From a virus: a DNA stretch of 43,472 nucleotides. Location of the stretch: positions 1-43,472 of the IMG/VR virus record IMGVR_UViG_3300009702_000040; one strand, written 5' to 3'. Both the position numbers and the translations under genes were made by a program. Below are positions 24,928 to 32,577 of this stretch, piece after piece; within the stretch, counting starts at the first letter, position 1, and each line of letters opens with the position of its first letter. The notes beneath the pieces were generated by a model that was given only the letters and a program-made list of their open reading frames with translations, did not search any database and was not told the origin of the DNA.

Positions 24928-25563
24928 TTAAGCTGGGTTCTTTGATGCGGAAGGAATTAGAGATCCAACAGTATGCGCAATCTTTGCTCCAGCAGCATAG
25001 CTCTTCTTTTCGTCCTCTCCATCCGTATTCAACGATTTCTTACCGGCAGCTCCTAGTTTAGCAAACTTCTTTTTACCATACTTCTTCCTACCAATGGCAG
25101 CAGCAACAGCATCAGGATCTTTAGCTCCTCCTTCAGCTGCCTCGTGAGATAGCTTTTTGAAACGAGCACCTGAACCTAGCTTAGCTTTATTCTTTTGAAT
25201 ATCAGATTCATCTTGCTCATCTTCGTCATCTTCACTCTTACCGATAGGAGGCAAACGTGGCGCAGTAGGTGCGCCCTTTTCCATGTATGCCTTAACAATC
25301 TCATCAACATCAATGTTATCTCTGGTTGCATGAGCTTCAACGGACTTGTCCATCTTATCATCACCAAGGTATAGACTCTCATCGATGCCTGGAGCCTGCA
25401 CAGAGCTTCGACGGGTCATGCTATGAAGAGAACCATCAGCGTGACGTTGCTGCTCGATTGGATTCATGGCCTTGATAACATAACCCTCATCTGTATCATT
25501 CTTGAAGATTGGGTTTGGATCACTCTTTCTCAGAGGCTTAGGACTATCTTTATATGATGGCAT
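24928..25563 (-). CDS. Virion-associated protein with a basic AKLGSGARFKKL module
   Basis: A 211-residue polar protein. Residues about 121-180 hold a compact basic module (KNKAKLGSGARFKKLSHE, KDPDAVAAAIGRKKYGKKK, FAKLGAAGKKSL) that recurs almost identically in the protein at 27442. Similar short modules are common in phage head-region proteins. The rest is disordered and acidic. Function unknown; the basic module could bind DNA or act as a packaging tag. Confidence 0.5.
   Translation of the reverse strand: MPSYKDSPKPLRKSDPNPIFKNDTDEGYVIKAMNPIEQQRHADGSLHSMTRRSSVQAPGIDESLYLGDDKMDKSVEAHATRDNIDVDEIVKAYMEKGAPTAPRLPPIGKSEDDEDEQDESDIQKNKAKLGSGARFKKLSHEAAEGGAKDPDAVAAAIGRKKYGKKKFAKLGAAGKKSLNTDGEDEKKSYAAGAKIAHTVGSLIPSASKNPA
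25041..25194 (-). repeat. Direct repeat copy 1 (basic module)
   Basis: About 154 bases almost identical, with a few substitutions, to 27978-28131. The high DNA identity, including silent positions, points to recent duplication or gene conversion rather than old protein homology. Confidence 0.85.
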
Positions 25564-25564
25564 A

Positions 25565-26263
25565 TTACTTTCTTCCTAGGAATTCTTTAATCTCGTCCAA
25601 GTGGACAGAAAAGTTTAGTTGACTGACAGCTGGGGTATATAAGGAGACAACTCCAACAAGCTTTCCATTCATTGATATTACTGGCCCACCTGAGTTACCT
25701 TCAAATACGGGAGTCTGATGCTGGAAGAACTTATGTGGTTCTCCAAAGAAATCAAGCAGTCTCAATGAATTTGACACAATATCAACTGTATAAGTCCAAG
25801 GTTCGTTATTCGGGTGGCCTACAATATATACTTGTTCCCCAACTTTTGGTGCCCTCTCATCCAGGTAGAAAAACGAATGAGCTGGCAGAAATGGTTTATT
25901 CTCTGCGGCAATCTTAAGAAGGGCTAGGTCTGCTTCCTTATTCATTTTTGCTACATAGAACTCTGTCCAGTGGCCTTCATCGAATGTTCCATCAGTGGCT
26001 ATGTAGTCCTGATAGGTAGCAACCTTAATCTTATCTCCCAGCTCTGTAACACAGTGATTGGCAGTAATGATTTCATAGGTACTTACAAATGCTCCAGTAC
26101 AAAATGGCCAATGTGGTCCTTGTTTATCAAAAAAGCTATCAGGGGCTACAAGAGCTACCGTAGAGTTAGATGCATGTTTTATTTGTTCTCCGGGTATTAC
26201 AGGTTCAGGAACGAACTTATGGCAACCACAAAGAACAATAAGAAGAACAAATAGTGACTTCAC
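25565..26263 (-). CDS. Trypsin-like serine protease, predicted lipoprotein
   Basis: GTG start at 26263. MKSLFVLLIVLCGC is a short signal peptide ending in a lipobox-like L-C-G-C, so Cys14 could be lipidated. The mature part has all three chymotrypsin-fold catalytic motifs: TANHC (H70), ADLALLKI (D112) and GNSGGPV (S191), plus a CTGAFVS strand before the His. Length fits a single protease domain of the S1/V8 type. A secreted, membrane-anchored protease is unusual in a phage, and here it lies between head genes. It could act on surface receptors, competing phage or host envelope proteins. Confidence 0.88.
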   Translation of the reverse strand: MKSLFVLLIVLCGCHKFVPEPVIPGEQIKHASNSTVALVAPDSFFDKQGPHWPFCTGAFVSTYEIITANHCVTELGDKIKVATYQDYIATDGTFDEGHWTEFYVAKMNKEADLALLKIAAENKPFLPAHSFFYLDERAPKVGEQVYIVGHPNNEPWTYTVDIVSNSLRLLDFFGEPHKFFQHQTPVFEGNSGGPVISMNGKLVGVVSLYTPAVSQLNFSVHLDEIKEFLGRK

Positions 26264-26272
26264 GCAATACCC

Positions 26273-26479
26273 TTACTCCCCGTCAAAAACCTCTTTCGTT
26301 GCTAGCTTCAGGCTATCAATCATCTGATCCAGCGAGTCCGAGACTTCTGAGAGAAGTGCCTTTTCGGCTGGGTTACTTGGCTCAAACCTACCATCCTGCT
26401 GTTGAGCTTTCGCTAAACGGCTAAGACCCTTACTGACAAGCTCAAGCTCCTCAGAAGATAGGTTTGTTTTGACACGCAT
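26273..26479 (-). CDS. Small helical protein
   Basis: A 68-residue, largely helical acidic protein (MRVKTNLSSEELELVSKGLSRLAKAQQQDG). It is coupled by TAATG to the upstream gene and lies just before the lipoprotein protease. Function unknown. Confidence 0.45.
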   Translation of the reverse strand: MRVKTNLSSEELELVSKGLSRLAKAQQQDGRFEPSNPAEKALLSEVSDSLDQMIDSLKLATKEVFDGE

Positions 26480-26994
26480 TAAGAGCGGGACTTACTACGG
26501 CCGGGAACGGACGATCCACCACGGCCAGCGTTGTAATTAAGCTCTTCCTGGAGATGCTTAGCTACAGCAATACGAATAACCTCTATCTCTTCTGGGGCTA
26601 ATCTAAGCTGTACAGCTGCGATAGTTCCAGACACGGCTGCATTTTCCAAGCCACCGAACTGATAGGGGAAGAGAATTCTAAGGCAAGTTGCCTCTTCATT
26701 GTTTAGCTGATTGATTCCACCACCATCCTTAAAACGATGAATAGCATCAACAACTTTGCCGACTGCATACTTCAGATCAACCGATCCATTGATGCGACGA
26801 CGAAAGAATATATTTCCGATATTACGATCTGGAGGAGTGCGGTACTGGGCGGTTGGCTTGGAAATGGTAGCAACAGACTCGTCTAGACTGTAATCAGTTC
26901 CACCCTTCCTTTGACCAGCAATGCCTTCCTGCGACTTCAACAGTTCCTCATTCTGAGGAACAAATCTAACTGGCTTTCTTGGTAGATTATTCAT
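26479..26994 (-). CDS. Head-region protein of unknown function
   Basis: A 171-residue protein: polar N-terminus, a central block FFRRRINGSVDLKYAVGKVVDAIHRFKDGGG, a helical region with EEATCLRILFPYQFGG, and a basic Ser/Arg tail. It is inside the portal-side operon and overlaps the stop of its upstream neighbour. A virion or accessory role is inferred from context only. Confidence 0.45.
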   Translation of the reverse strand: MNNLPRKPVRFVPQNEELLKSQEGIAGQRKGGTDYSLDESVATISKPTAQYRTPPDRNIGNIFFRRRINGSVDLKYAVGKVVDAIHRFKDGGGINQLNNEEATCLRILFPYQFGGLENAAVSGTIAAVQLRLAPEEIEVIRIAVAKHLQEELNYNAGRGGSSVPGRSKSRS

Positions 26995-27442
26995 TAATTT
27001 CTCCTAAGTATAGTGGAAGGCTTTCTGTCAATGAAGCCGCCATTTTCTCTTTACCTCCGCCGAACAGACTTTCCTTCTTTGAGTGTGAAGCGGATAACTT
27101 GTTTGTGGGAGTACTTCTTGTTTTGGAGCGGGAACTCTCGTGCTCCTTCTTTAATTTAGCCTGAAGGCGTTCTTTTATATCAAGAACTTTACCTGTCTTT
27201 CCTTCCTTAGACTTAGAACCTTTCTTGCCCTGGCCCATCTTCTTTCCCTCTTTCTTCGCATCTCTCTGCTGTGCTAGATAGTTATTATAATCTGCCTGGG
27301 AACGGAAGTAGCGGTACTGCGGGGAGCCATCCTTCTCGATGCCTGTCTGAACACGAGCCACATAGGTACCTCCTACGTGCTCCCCGGTCTGCTCTTTGCT
27401 TTTTAAGATTGCATCTTCAGAAAGATAAAGTCGTTTTTCCAT
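26987..27442 (-). CDS. Basic Lys-rich protein
   Basis: A 151-residue protein. The first 55 residues look folded (HVGGTYVARVQTGIEKDGSPQYRYFRSQADY). The rest is Lys/Ser-rich and probably disordered. The ATG is coupled to the stop of the gene at 27442. Possibly a DNA-binding virion protein; no family recognised. Confidence 0.45.
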   Translation of the reverse strand: MEKRLYLSEDAILKSKEQTGEHVGGTYVARVQTGIEKDGSPQYRYFRSQADYNNYLAQQRDAKKEGKKMGQGKKGSKSKEGKTGKVLDIKERLQAKLKKEHESSRSKTRSTPTNKLSASHSKKESLFGGGKEKMAASLTESLPLYLGEINE

Positions 27443-28491
27443 TATCGATCCTTAATTGGCTTGGTCTCTGCTGGGCCTGTAGGAGAAGTCTTGTACTCGT
27501 GGTCGCCACAAGGCTTTGGAGCAATGTAGCCTGGGTTATTATCTATTCGTCTAATTGGCACTACTGGAGGTTCATAACTTGGACGTGTTTGCTCTTTAGA
27601 AATGCCAATATTGATCGGCGTATTTGAAAGGTCTTCAGTAGCGAAAGGAGTTTTATGTGTATGCACACCCTGCGCCAAGCCGAGACGATAGGCTGTATCC
27701 ATTCTCTGTCGTCGGGTAAGACCTAGAATAGCAGCTGCCTTTAGAGCCTTGACAACTTCAGGAAGGGAAGGGCTTAGGTCATCCTGAGCCTTCTTTACCC
27801 TATTAGGCATCTTCTTGTAGTCTTTCTTGGAAGTCTTATCACTAAACTCTTCTACTACCTTCTTAGGAATGTCTCCGCGCTCTTCTGCAGCATACATATA
27901 CTTCTGTTGCGCCTTGGACTTGAACTTCTTTTTGATATCTTCTGGCTTATCTTCTTCATTTGCATCTAGAGACTTTTTACCGGCAGCTCCTAGTTTAGCA
28001 AACTTCTTTTTACCATACTTCTTCCTACCAATAGCAGCAGCAACAGCATCAGGATCTTTAGCTCCTCCTTCAGCTATCTCATGAGATAGCTTTTTGAAAC
28101 GAGCACCTGAACCTAGCTTAGCTTTATTCTTCTTGATGTCCATATCGTCTTGATTAAGAGATCCCTTCTTCAGGGCTTTGACAAGCGAATTAGCTCTTGC
28201 AAGGCTTTTCTTTGTGTCTTCAAGTTTGTGTTCCATAACTTTCAACTTCTTGTAATACTTTGGGGACTCAGTGAGATGGTCTTTGGCAATCTCTTTTGCC
28301 ACATCTGGATCGTTAGTATGCTCCATCTCCACCTTGATACCATTCATCAAATGCTCTTGATCAAAGTCAGAATCTGGGCGAGAATCTCCTTTTCCGCCAA
28401 TCAACTTCTCTTTATTTTCGCTCTTGAGAGTATAGGTAGTCTTGCTGCCTACTTCACTAACGGGCTTTAGGGGCTGTTCTTTAAATGCCAT
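27442..28491 (-). CDS. Multi-module polar protein sharing the basic module with 24928
   Basis: A 349-residue protein with at least two small modules. Residues about 118-175 are the same KNKAKLGSGARFKKL...GRKKYGKKKFAKL block as in the gene at 24928. Residues about 185-235 (KKKFKSKAQQKYMYAAEERGDIPKKVV) are a second basic module of a type often seen next to it in phage head-region proteins. The N-terminus is acidic and helical, the C-terminus Pro-rich. Function unknown; a DNA-associated virion protein is one possibility. Confidence 0.5.
   Translation of the reverse strand: MAFKEQPLKPVSEVGSKTTYTLKSENKEKLIGGKGDSRPDSDFDQEHLMNGIKVEMEHTNDPDVAKEIAKDHLTESPKYYKKLKVMEHKLEDTKKSLARANSLVKALKKGSLNQDDMDIKKNKAKLGSGARFKKLSHEIAEGGAKDPDAVAAAIGRKKYGKKKFAKLGAAGKKSLDANEEDKPEDIKKKFKSKAQQKYMYAAEERGDIPKKVVEEFSDKTSKKDYKKMPNRVKKAQDDLSPSLPEVVKALKAAAILGLTRRQRMDTAYRLGLAQGVHTHKTPFATEDLSNTPINIGISKEQTRPSYEPPVVPIRRIDNNPGYIAPKPCGDHEYKTSPTGPAETKPIKDR
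27978..28131 (-). repeat. Direct repeat copy 2 (basic module)
   Basis: Partner of 25041-25194, with only a few base differences over about 154 bases. The match ends abruptly on both sides, at the borders of the protein module. Confidence 0.85.
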
Positions 28492-28524
28492 AAAATAGAT
28501 CTCAGTAGTAGTATATCACTTATT

Positions 28525-29022
28525 TTAGTTGGTTTCCAGGTATAGATAGGGTCCTTTGAAAATATTACTATCTACAATGGCCTTCTTGATATAGATAGGC
28601 TCTGACTTGATGAGCTTGCCTTTGTGGCTCTTTAACTTAGTTTTGAACTCTTCCAATGTCATTTCCTTTATACTACCGAAAAACTTAGGGTCATCAAAAT
28701 GCTTCAAATAAGCTGTTTTAGCCTCTTTAGGGCTAGAAAAGCCTATAAACGTCTTTTGTTCATCAATATCCGAGAACTCAGGAGCTTTCATTTGTGTAAC
28801 AATGAACACTTTGTCGGACTGCTTATCCGGGCCTAGATAAATATCAACCTCATCCCCGTCTACTCCTAAAGTGCCCCGTACATATCCATATGGATAATGC
28901 TGTTTTGTTTTTCCATCTTCTCCAGAATTTGGATCATGCCAATATCTATTTGAACCTTTTCTATTCTCTACAGAAATGGGTAGCCCTTGGAACTCAACCC
29001 TATATGCTAGTTTCCGGGTCAT
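28525..29022 (-). CDS. Inorganic-pyrophosphatase-fold protein
   Basis: Start chosen at ATG 29022 (MTRKLAYRVEFQGL), whose ATGA overlaps the stop of the upstream gene. The 165-residue protein has ISVENRKGS near the N-terminus, PYGYVRGTLGVDGDEVDIYLG with the soluble pyrophosphatase signature D-G-D-E-V-D, then IGFSSPKEAKTAYLKHFDDP and FFGSIKEM. This matches the small InPase-like domain found in phage polyvalent proteins. It may hydrolyse pyrophosphate during DNA synthesis or be carried in the virion. Activity is inferred. Confidence 0.75.
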   Translation of the reverse strand: MTRKLAYRVEFQGLPISVENRKGSNRYWHDPNSGEDGKTKQHYPYGYVRGTLGVDGDEVDIYLGPDKQSDKVFIVTQMKAPEFSDIDEQKTFIGFSSPKEAKTAYLKHFDDPKFFGSIKEMTLEEFKTKLKSHKGKLIKSEPIYIKKAIVDSNIFKGPYLYLETN

Positions 29023-29360
29023 ACAATAGTATCTTTCCAATCATCCAGCTCAGAAAGGTCTATTTCTAAATACTTGCCGTCGTGAACAACTGCTAAAGAC
29101 TTGCCGAAGGAATCACTATATTGAGGAGCACCAACGCTATCTTCTGGCTCTCCTACGCCTTCTCCTCCTGCCTCTCCGCCTTCTCCCCCCATAGCTGCCT
29201 GATTAGCTGCATTCTGGGCTTCCATCTGCGCCTGCTGCATATCCATTTGCTGCTTCTGCTGTTCTTCCTGTGCCTTAATCTGCATAGCCTGAAGATATGC
29301 TGGATTCATTAATGTCCCCATACTCAAGATCGGGAAGGTCGTCAGAACGACGAACCTCAT
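29019..29360 (-). CDS. Gln-rich protein, possible displaced portal C-terminus
   Basis: The frame overlaps the end of the portal frame by 86 bases and is shifted +1. The useful part begins MNPAYLQAMQIKAQEEQQKQQMDMQQAQ. A Gln-rich helix after an NPAYLQ motif is common at portal C-termini. Joining it to the portal after LEYGDI would need a one-base change, so it may be portal sequence displaced by an indel. Alternatively it is an independent small gene with GGGGAC as a weak ribosome site. It ends in TGA overlapping the next ATG. Confidence 0.5.
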   Translation of the reverse strand: MRFVVLTTFPILSMGTLMNPAYLQAMQIKAQEEQQKQQMDMQQAQMEAQNAANQAAMGGEGGEAGGEGVGEPEDSVGAPQYSDSFGKSLAVVHDGKYLEIDLSELDDWKDTIV

Positions 29361-29820
29361 TTAAGGTTAGATAAGAAGAAACCTGCTCAGTACGAAGGGT
29401 GTGCTTCTCTTGTTCAGTAAGCTCCTCAAGACCAGCAAAATCAAATACGAAGTGATCATCAATTGGGAAAATGATATTCTCATTGATCTGCTTGGCAATG
29501 AAACGAAGTAGTGGTTTGAGGCCACGATCACGAGATGCCTTTAGCTTCCATTCTTGGGAAGATTCGAAGAGTGGAGTTTGTGACTGCCCACCCTTGAGAT
29601 CAAAGTTGATTTCTGCCGGGTCAATAAGAAAGACACCACAAGTAATCTTGATAAGATATTCTAGCCAAGACCCATACTCCATGTCCTTATTTGTTGGGTT
29701 GAGATCAATCCAATCAACGCCCTGCTCAGACTGAAGAATAGGGGTTCTCCAGGAATTATCAATGCCCTCAAGATTTGAACGCCACTGGCGACGGAAACCT
29801 TCAAGCTGGTCTGGGGTCAT
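29275..29820 (-). CDS. Portal protein, C-terminal part (frame-shifted from N-terminal part)
   Basis: MTPDQLEGFRRQWRSNLEGIDNSWRTPILQSEQGVDWIDL is typical portal core sequence and follows on from the N-terminal part at 29838-30788, but in the -1 frame. It continues with the portal wing/crown region (LKPLLRFIAKQINENIIFP). An AGGGGGA lies at good distance before ATG 29820, so this part could also start translation on its own. Together the two parts span about 500 codons, normal for a portal. Confidence 0.8.
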   Translation of the reverse strand: MTPDQLEGFRRQWRSNLEGIDNSWRTPILQSEQGVDWIDLNPTNKDMEYGSWLEYLIKITCGVFLIDPAEINFDLKGGQSQTPLFESSQEWKLKASRDRGLKPLLRFIAKQINENIIFPIDDHFVFDFAGLEELTEQEKHTLRTEQVSSYLTLNEVRRSDDLPDLEYGDINESSISSGYAD

Positions 29821-29837
29821 TGTGTCCCCCTTAAAGT

Positions 29838-30788
29838 TCAGTATGCCTTAGGTGCAGAACCCTGGCTGAAGAAACGGCGATTGTATTCCTCAGCATACAG
29901 CTGGGCGGTAACAATTGTAACCAACTGCTCAAGCTCGCCATAGCCGTAGCCCTGGATATAGATATCAGTTCGTGGATTACGAACACCAAAAACCATCTCC
30001 TCATGAGTGTAAACATTCTCTACACGTCCGTTAATAACTTGCACGAAATCAGCACGCTTATCGAATCTAGTGCCTTCATAAAGCTTAAGAGAACGATATG
30101 GATGACGGTTAGGAGACTGATCCATCTCAGCTAGTAGACTTCCGCGTCCACTATAAGCCGGGGAACGTGCATGCCACGTCTGGTTGGGGCCATACACAGA
30201 ATCCACAGCTGCGATACGAATAGTAGCGGCATCTACGGCCATAAACTCATAAGGAGATCCACGACGATCTGGAACAACCTCAACACATGCCTGGTCATAC
30301 TGAAGACTATCACGAACGATCTTCTTTAGGAAAGTCTCGAAGTCATCGCGCTTAGTAGTGTTGTAGGGGTTTGGAGTCGAATAACCACAATTATAAATGA
30401 ACGTCTCTAAGTCTTTGATGAACTCCTGTTCAGACTTGGTAGTAAGGTGGCTTGGATCTTTGTGCTTGATTACGAAACCGACACTCTTAGAGGCGCGATA
30501 AGGTACGCTGAACGTAGCTACCTGATTACATCGAGTTTGAATAATAGCGGAGACAACTGCAACCTGATGTGGAATACGTTTAAGAACATCGTAAGTAAGA
30601 GAGTACTTACGATCCTTGAAACCCATGGCGTACTGAACCGCAAGAGGGTCAAACATTGTGGAACGCATTCCACGAGCTGCCTCTTGGGGCTTCATACGTG
30701 ACTTCTGAATGTGTTCTCTAGCCAGCATTGGTAGAACCTTAGTCTGATCCTGCCAAGCGGAAATGGTATCCATCCAATCGTTACTCAT
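29838..30788 (-). CDS. Portal protein, N-terminal part
   Basis: 316 residues with the portal pattern: RKYSLTYDVLKRIPHQVAVVSAIIQTRCNQV, VVPDRRGSPYEFMAVDAATIRI, and near the end AEEYNRRFFSQGSAPKAY. Homologous portals read GSAPKGILNFKGDT at that point. Here one G is missing after AAG, so the frame runs into TGA at 29840-29838. The portal forms the dodecameric DNA gate at the head vertex. The start overlaps the stop of the upstream gene by eight bases. Confidence 0.85.
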   Translation of the reverse strand: MSNDWMDTISAWQDQTKVLPMLAREHIQKSRMKPQEAARGMRSTMFDPLAVQYAMGFKDRKYSLTYDVLKRIPHQVAVVSAIIQTRCNQVATFSVPYRASKSVGFVIKHKDPSHLTTKSEQEFIKDLETFIYNCGYSTPNPYNTTKRDDFETFLKKIVRDSLQYDQACVEVVPDRRGSPYEFMAVDAATIRIAAVDSVYGPNQTWHARSPAYSGRGSLLAEMDQSPNRHPYRSLKLYEGTRFDKRADFVQVINGRVENVYTHEEMVFGVRNPRTDIYIQGYGYGELEQLVTIVTAQLYAEEYNRRFFSQGSAPKAY

Positions 30789-32166
30789 TTAATCCAACCC
30801 TCTCGTTTAGGCTAGAAATAGATTTAGACAAACGTGCATGAGCCCACTCGTTGAAACGATGGCGATCTTTGCCTCTAATAAAAGCCTGGCCTTTGGACAC
30901 CACGCTTGGGTCATATTCCAAGACTTCAAGCATAAAAGTGGATTCAAGGTCAGTTGGTAGAACTCTACTAAGTTCTTGACGAACCTCAGAATTCAGAGAT
31001 TTTAACATGGAAATAGGATCGGGAGTTAGAGACTTGGTTACTTCTTCCTTCTCTTCTTTCTCCTTCTCTTCATCCTTCTCTTTAGCTTTAAGCTTCGCGT
31101 CAACCTCAGCTTGGACAGAATCCTCATCAGAATGATTCCACTTCTTTCCCTTATCCTCATCATCCTCCGTGACAATGCCCTCGTTGGCAACGCCTACAGG
31201 ACGCTTAGCATAAGAAGATTCATACTTTATACGTGCTCTCTTATCCGAGGGCGTTGTATGGCCATGAGGGCTTCCCGTCTGAACTGCCTTTTGTAGGTCA
31301 ATATAGATACCCAAAGATTTTTCAGTCTTCATAGACGATTGCTCTACTTCTGCTCCCTTTTTTGGAGCCTTCTTAGCGGCGGTTTCTGCGGCTTTCTTCT
31401 CATTATTGTTGCCTAACAGATGCTGGCCGCTGCTGACCGCACCACTACTAGCATAGTTTAGCGCACTTGAGCCCAATTCGCCAGCTCCCTGTACGGTAGC
31501 GGCTGCACTGCCCACTCTTGCACCTGCCGCTCTAGCTTGATTAAATACTCTTGCGTAGTTGACTTTAGGAGGAGCTTTACGGCCTGGCTGCTGTGCCTCT
31601 TCCTTAGGAGGCTTGTTGACTCCGTGATGCTTTACAGCCTGTTGTGCCATCTTCAAGATATCTTTATCCTGAGATGTAGGTTCTCCTTTAAGATTAGATT
31701 GCTCATCCAGATAGCCAGCAATCTTTTCAAGCTGTGCCTTCTTCTCTGGATCTGTCTCAAGCTCCATATGGGCCTGTACATTTTGCAACATGTTACTAGC
31801 GCTCTGACGATGGTTATCAGCCTCCATCTCCAGCATCTGAGCCTTCTTTTCAATCTCAGCGTTGGTTGGCTTCTTTGGCTTTTCACCCTCTTTAGCCTGG
31901 CTTGCAGCCTCTTCTTTTACCTGCTTCTCAGCTTCGTTTTTGAGCTTCTTTGCTGCTTCTTGCTTATCTTTAGTACTTTCTTTACCCTCTTTGGCAATAT
32001 TCTTTGCCTCTTCCGAAGGCGGTGGAGTAGCAACTGCTCTCTTGGATTCCTCTATCTTAGCTGCTGAAGAAGAAACAGGACCAGCTTCTTCACTAGAAGA
32101 TACGGTCTTGGCTGGAGCCTGCTGAGCAACAGTCTGCTCTGTAGCCTTCTCATGAGATGTCTTCAT
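30781..32166 (-). CDS. Long Lys/Glu/Ala-rich coiled-coil protein
   Basis: A 461-residue protein of low complexity: Ala/Lys/Glu-rich helices for the first 200 residues, Ala/Gly segments around 205-255, an acidic KEKDEEKEKEEKEE stretch near 370, and a more ordered C-terminus (RQELSRVLPTDLESTFMLEVLEYDPS). It lies directly upstream of the portal gene. It may be a structural or internal head protein. No known domain is recognised. Confidence 0.5.
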   Translation of the reverse strand: MKTSHEKATEQTVAQQAPAKTVSSSEEAGPVSSSAAKIEESKRAVATPPPSEEAKNIAKEGKESTKDKQEAAKKLKNEAEKQVKEEAASQAKEGEKPKKPTNAEIEKKAQMLEMEADNHRQSASNMLQNVQAHMELETDPEKKAQLEKIAGYLDEQSNLKGEPTSQDKDILKMAQQAVKHHGVNKPPKEEAQQPGRKAPPKVNYARVFNQARAAGARVGSAAATVQGAGELGSSALNYASSGAVSSGQHLLGNNNEKKAAETAAKKAPKKGAEVEQSSMKTEKSLGIYIDLQKAVQTGSPHGHTTPSDKRARIKYESSYAKRPVGVANEGIVTEDDEDKGKKWNHSDEDSVQAEVDAKLKAKEKDEEKEKEEKEEVTKSLTPDPISMLKSLNSEVRQELSRVLPTDLESTFMLEVLEYDPSVVSKGQAFIRGKDRHRFNEWAHARLSKSISSLNERVGLNE

Positions 32167-32181
32167 CTCCTCAAGAAGGTT

Positions 32182-32577
32182 TTAAGTCTCACCAGTTCCT
32201 CCACCACCAGAGCCCTCTGGACGACGCCAACCACCTTTGGGGCCTCTTTCCCAATTTCCGTTAGCGGGGGGAGCACCAGACCCAGACCAATATTCGTACT
32301 TTTGAGTAGCAGCTGTCTTAGCCCCTGGAGAGACTGGAGGATTAGGATTAGCCTGCTTTAGAGTTTGTTGCCCTGGAGGGGTTGTCCCTCCTCCTATATT
32401 CTTTGGAACACCTGCAGCAATAGCCTGAGCCCCAGACTTGACCTTAGGGGTCTCCTTAGGACCACCAGCTAAGGTCATCTTGGCTTTAGGAGGCTTAGAC
32501 CCCCCACCAATATCAGCGGGAGGCTTAGGCACATCCGCCTTCACAAGATCCTCAAGATATAGGAACGGGTCACTCAT
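32182..32577 (-). CDS. Pro/Gly-rich low-complexity protein
   Basis: A 131-residue protein rich in Pro, Gly and Lys, ending WSGSGAPPANGNWERGPKGGWRRP and GSGGGG. A short N-terminal MSDPFLYLEDLVKAD helix resembles a peptide tag. The ATG overlaps the cupin stop (TAATG). It is probably disordered; role unknown. Confidence 0.45.
   Translation of the reverse strand: MSDPFLYLEDLVKADVPKPPADIGGGSKPPKAKMTLAGGPKETPKVKSGAQAIAAGVPKNIGGGTTPPGQQTLKQANPNPPVSPGAKTAATQKYEYWSGSGAPPANGNWERGPKGGWRRPEGSGGGGTGET

Noticed and set aside
29838-29860. Programmed -1 frameshift in the portal gene
   Set aside because: There is no slippery heptamer, and the -1 frame is closed by TAA immediately upstream. A one-base indel is simpler.
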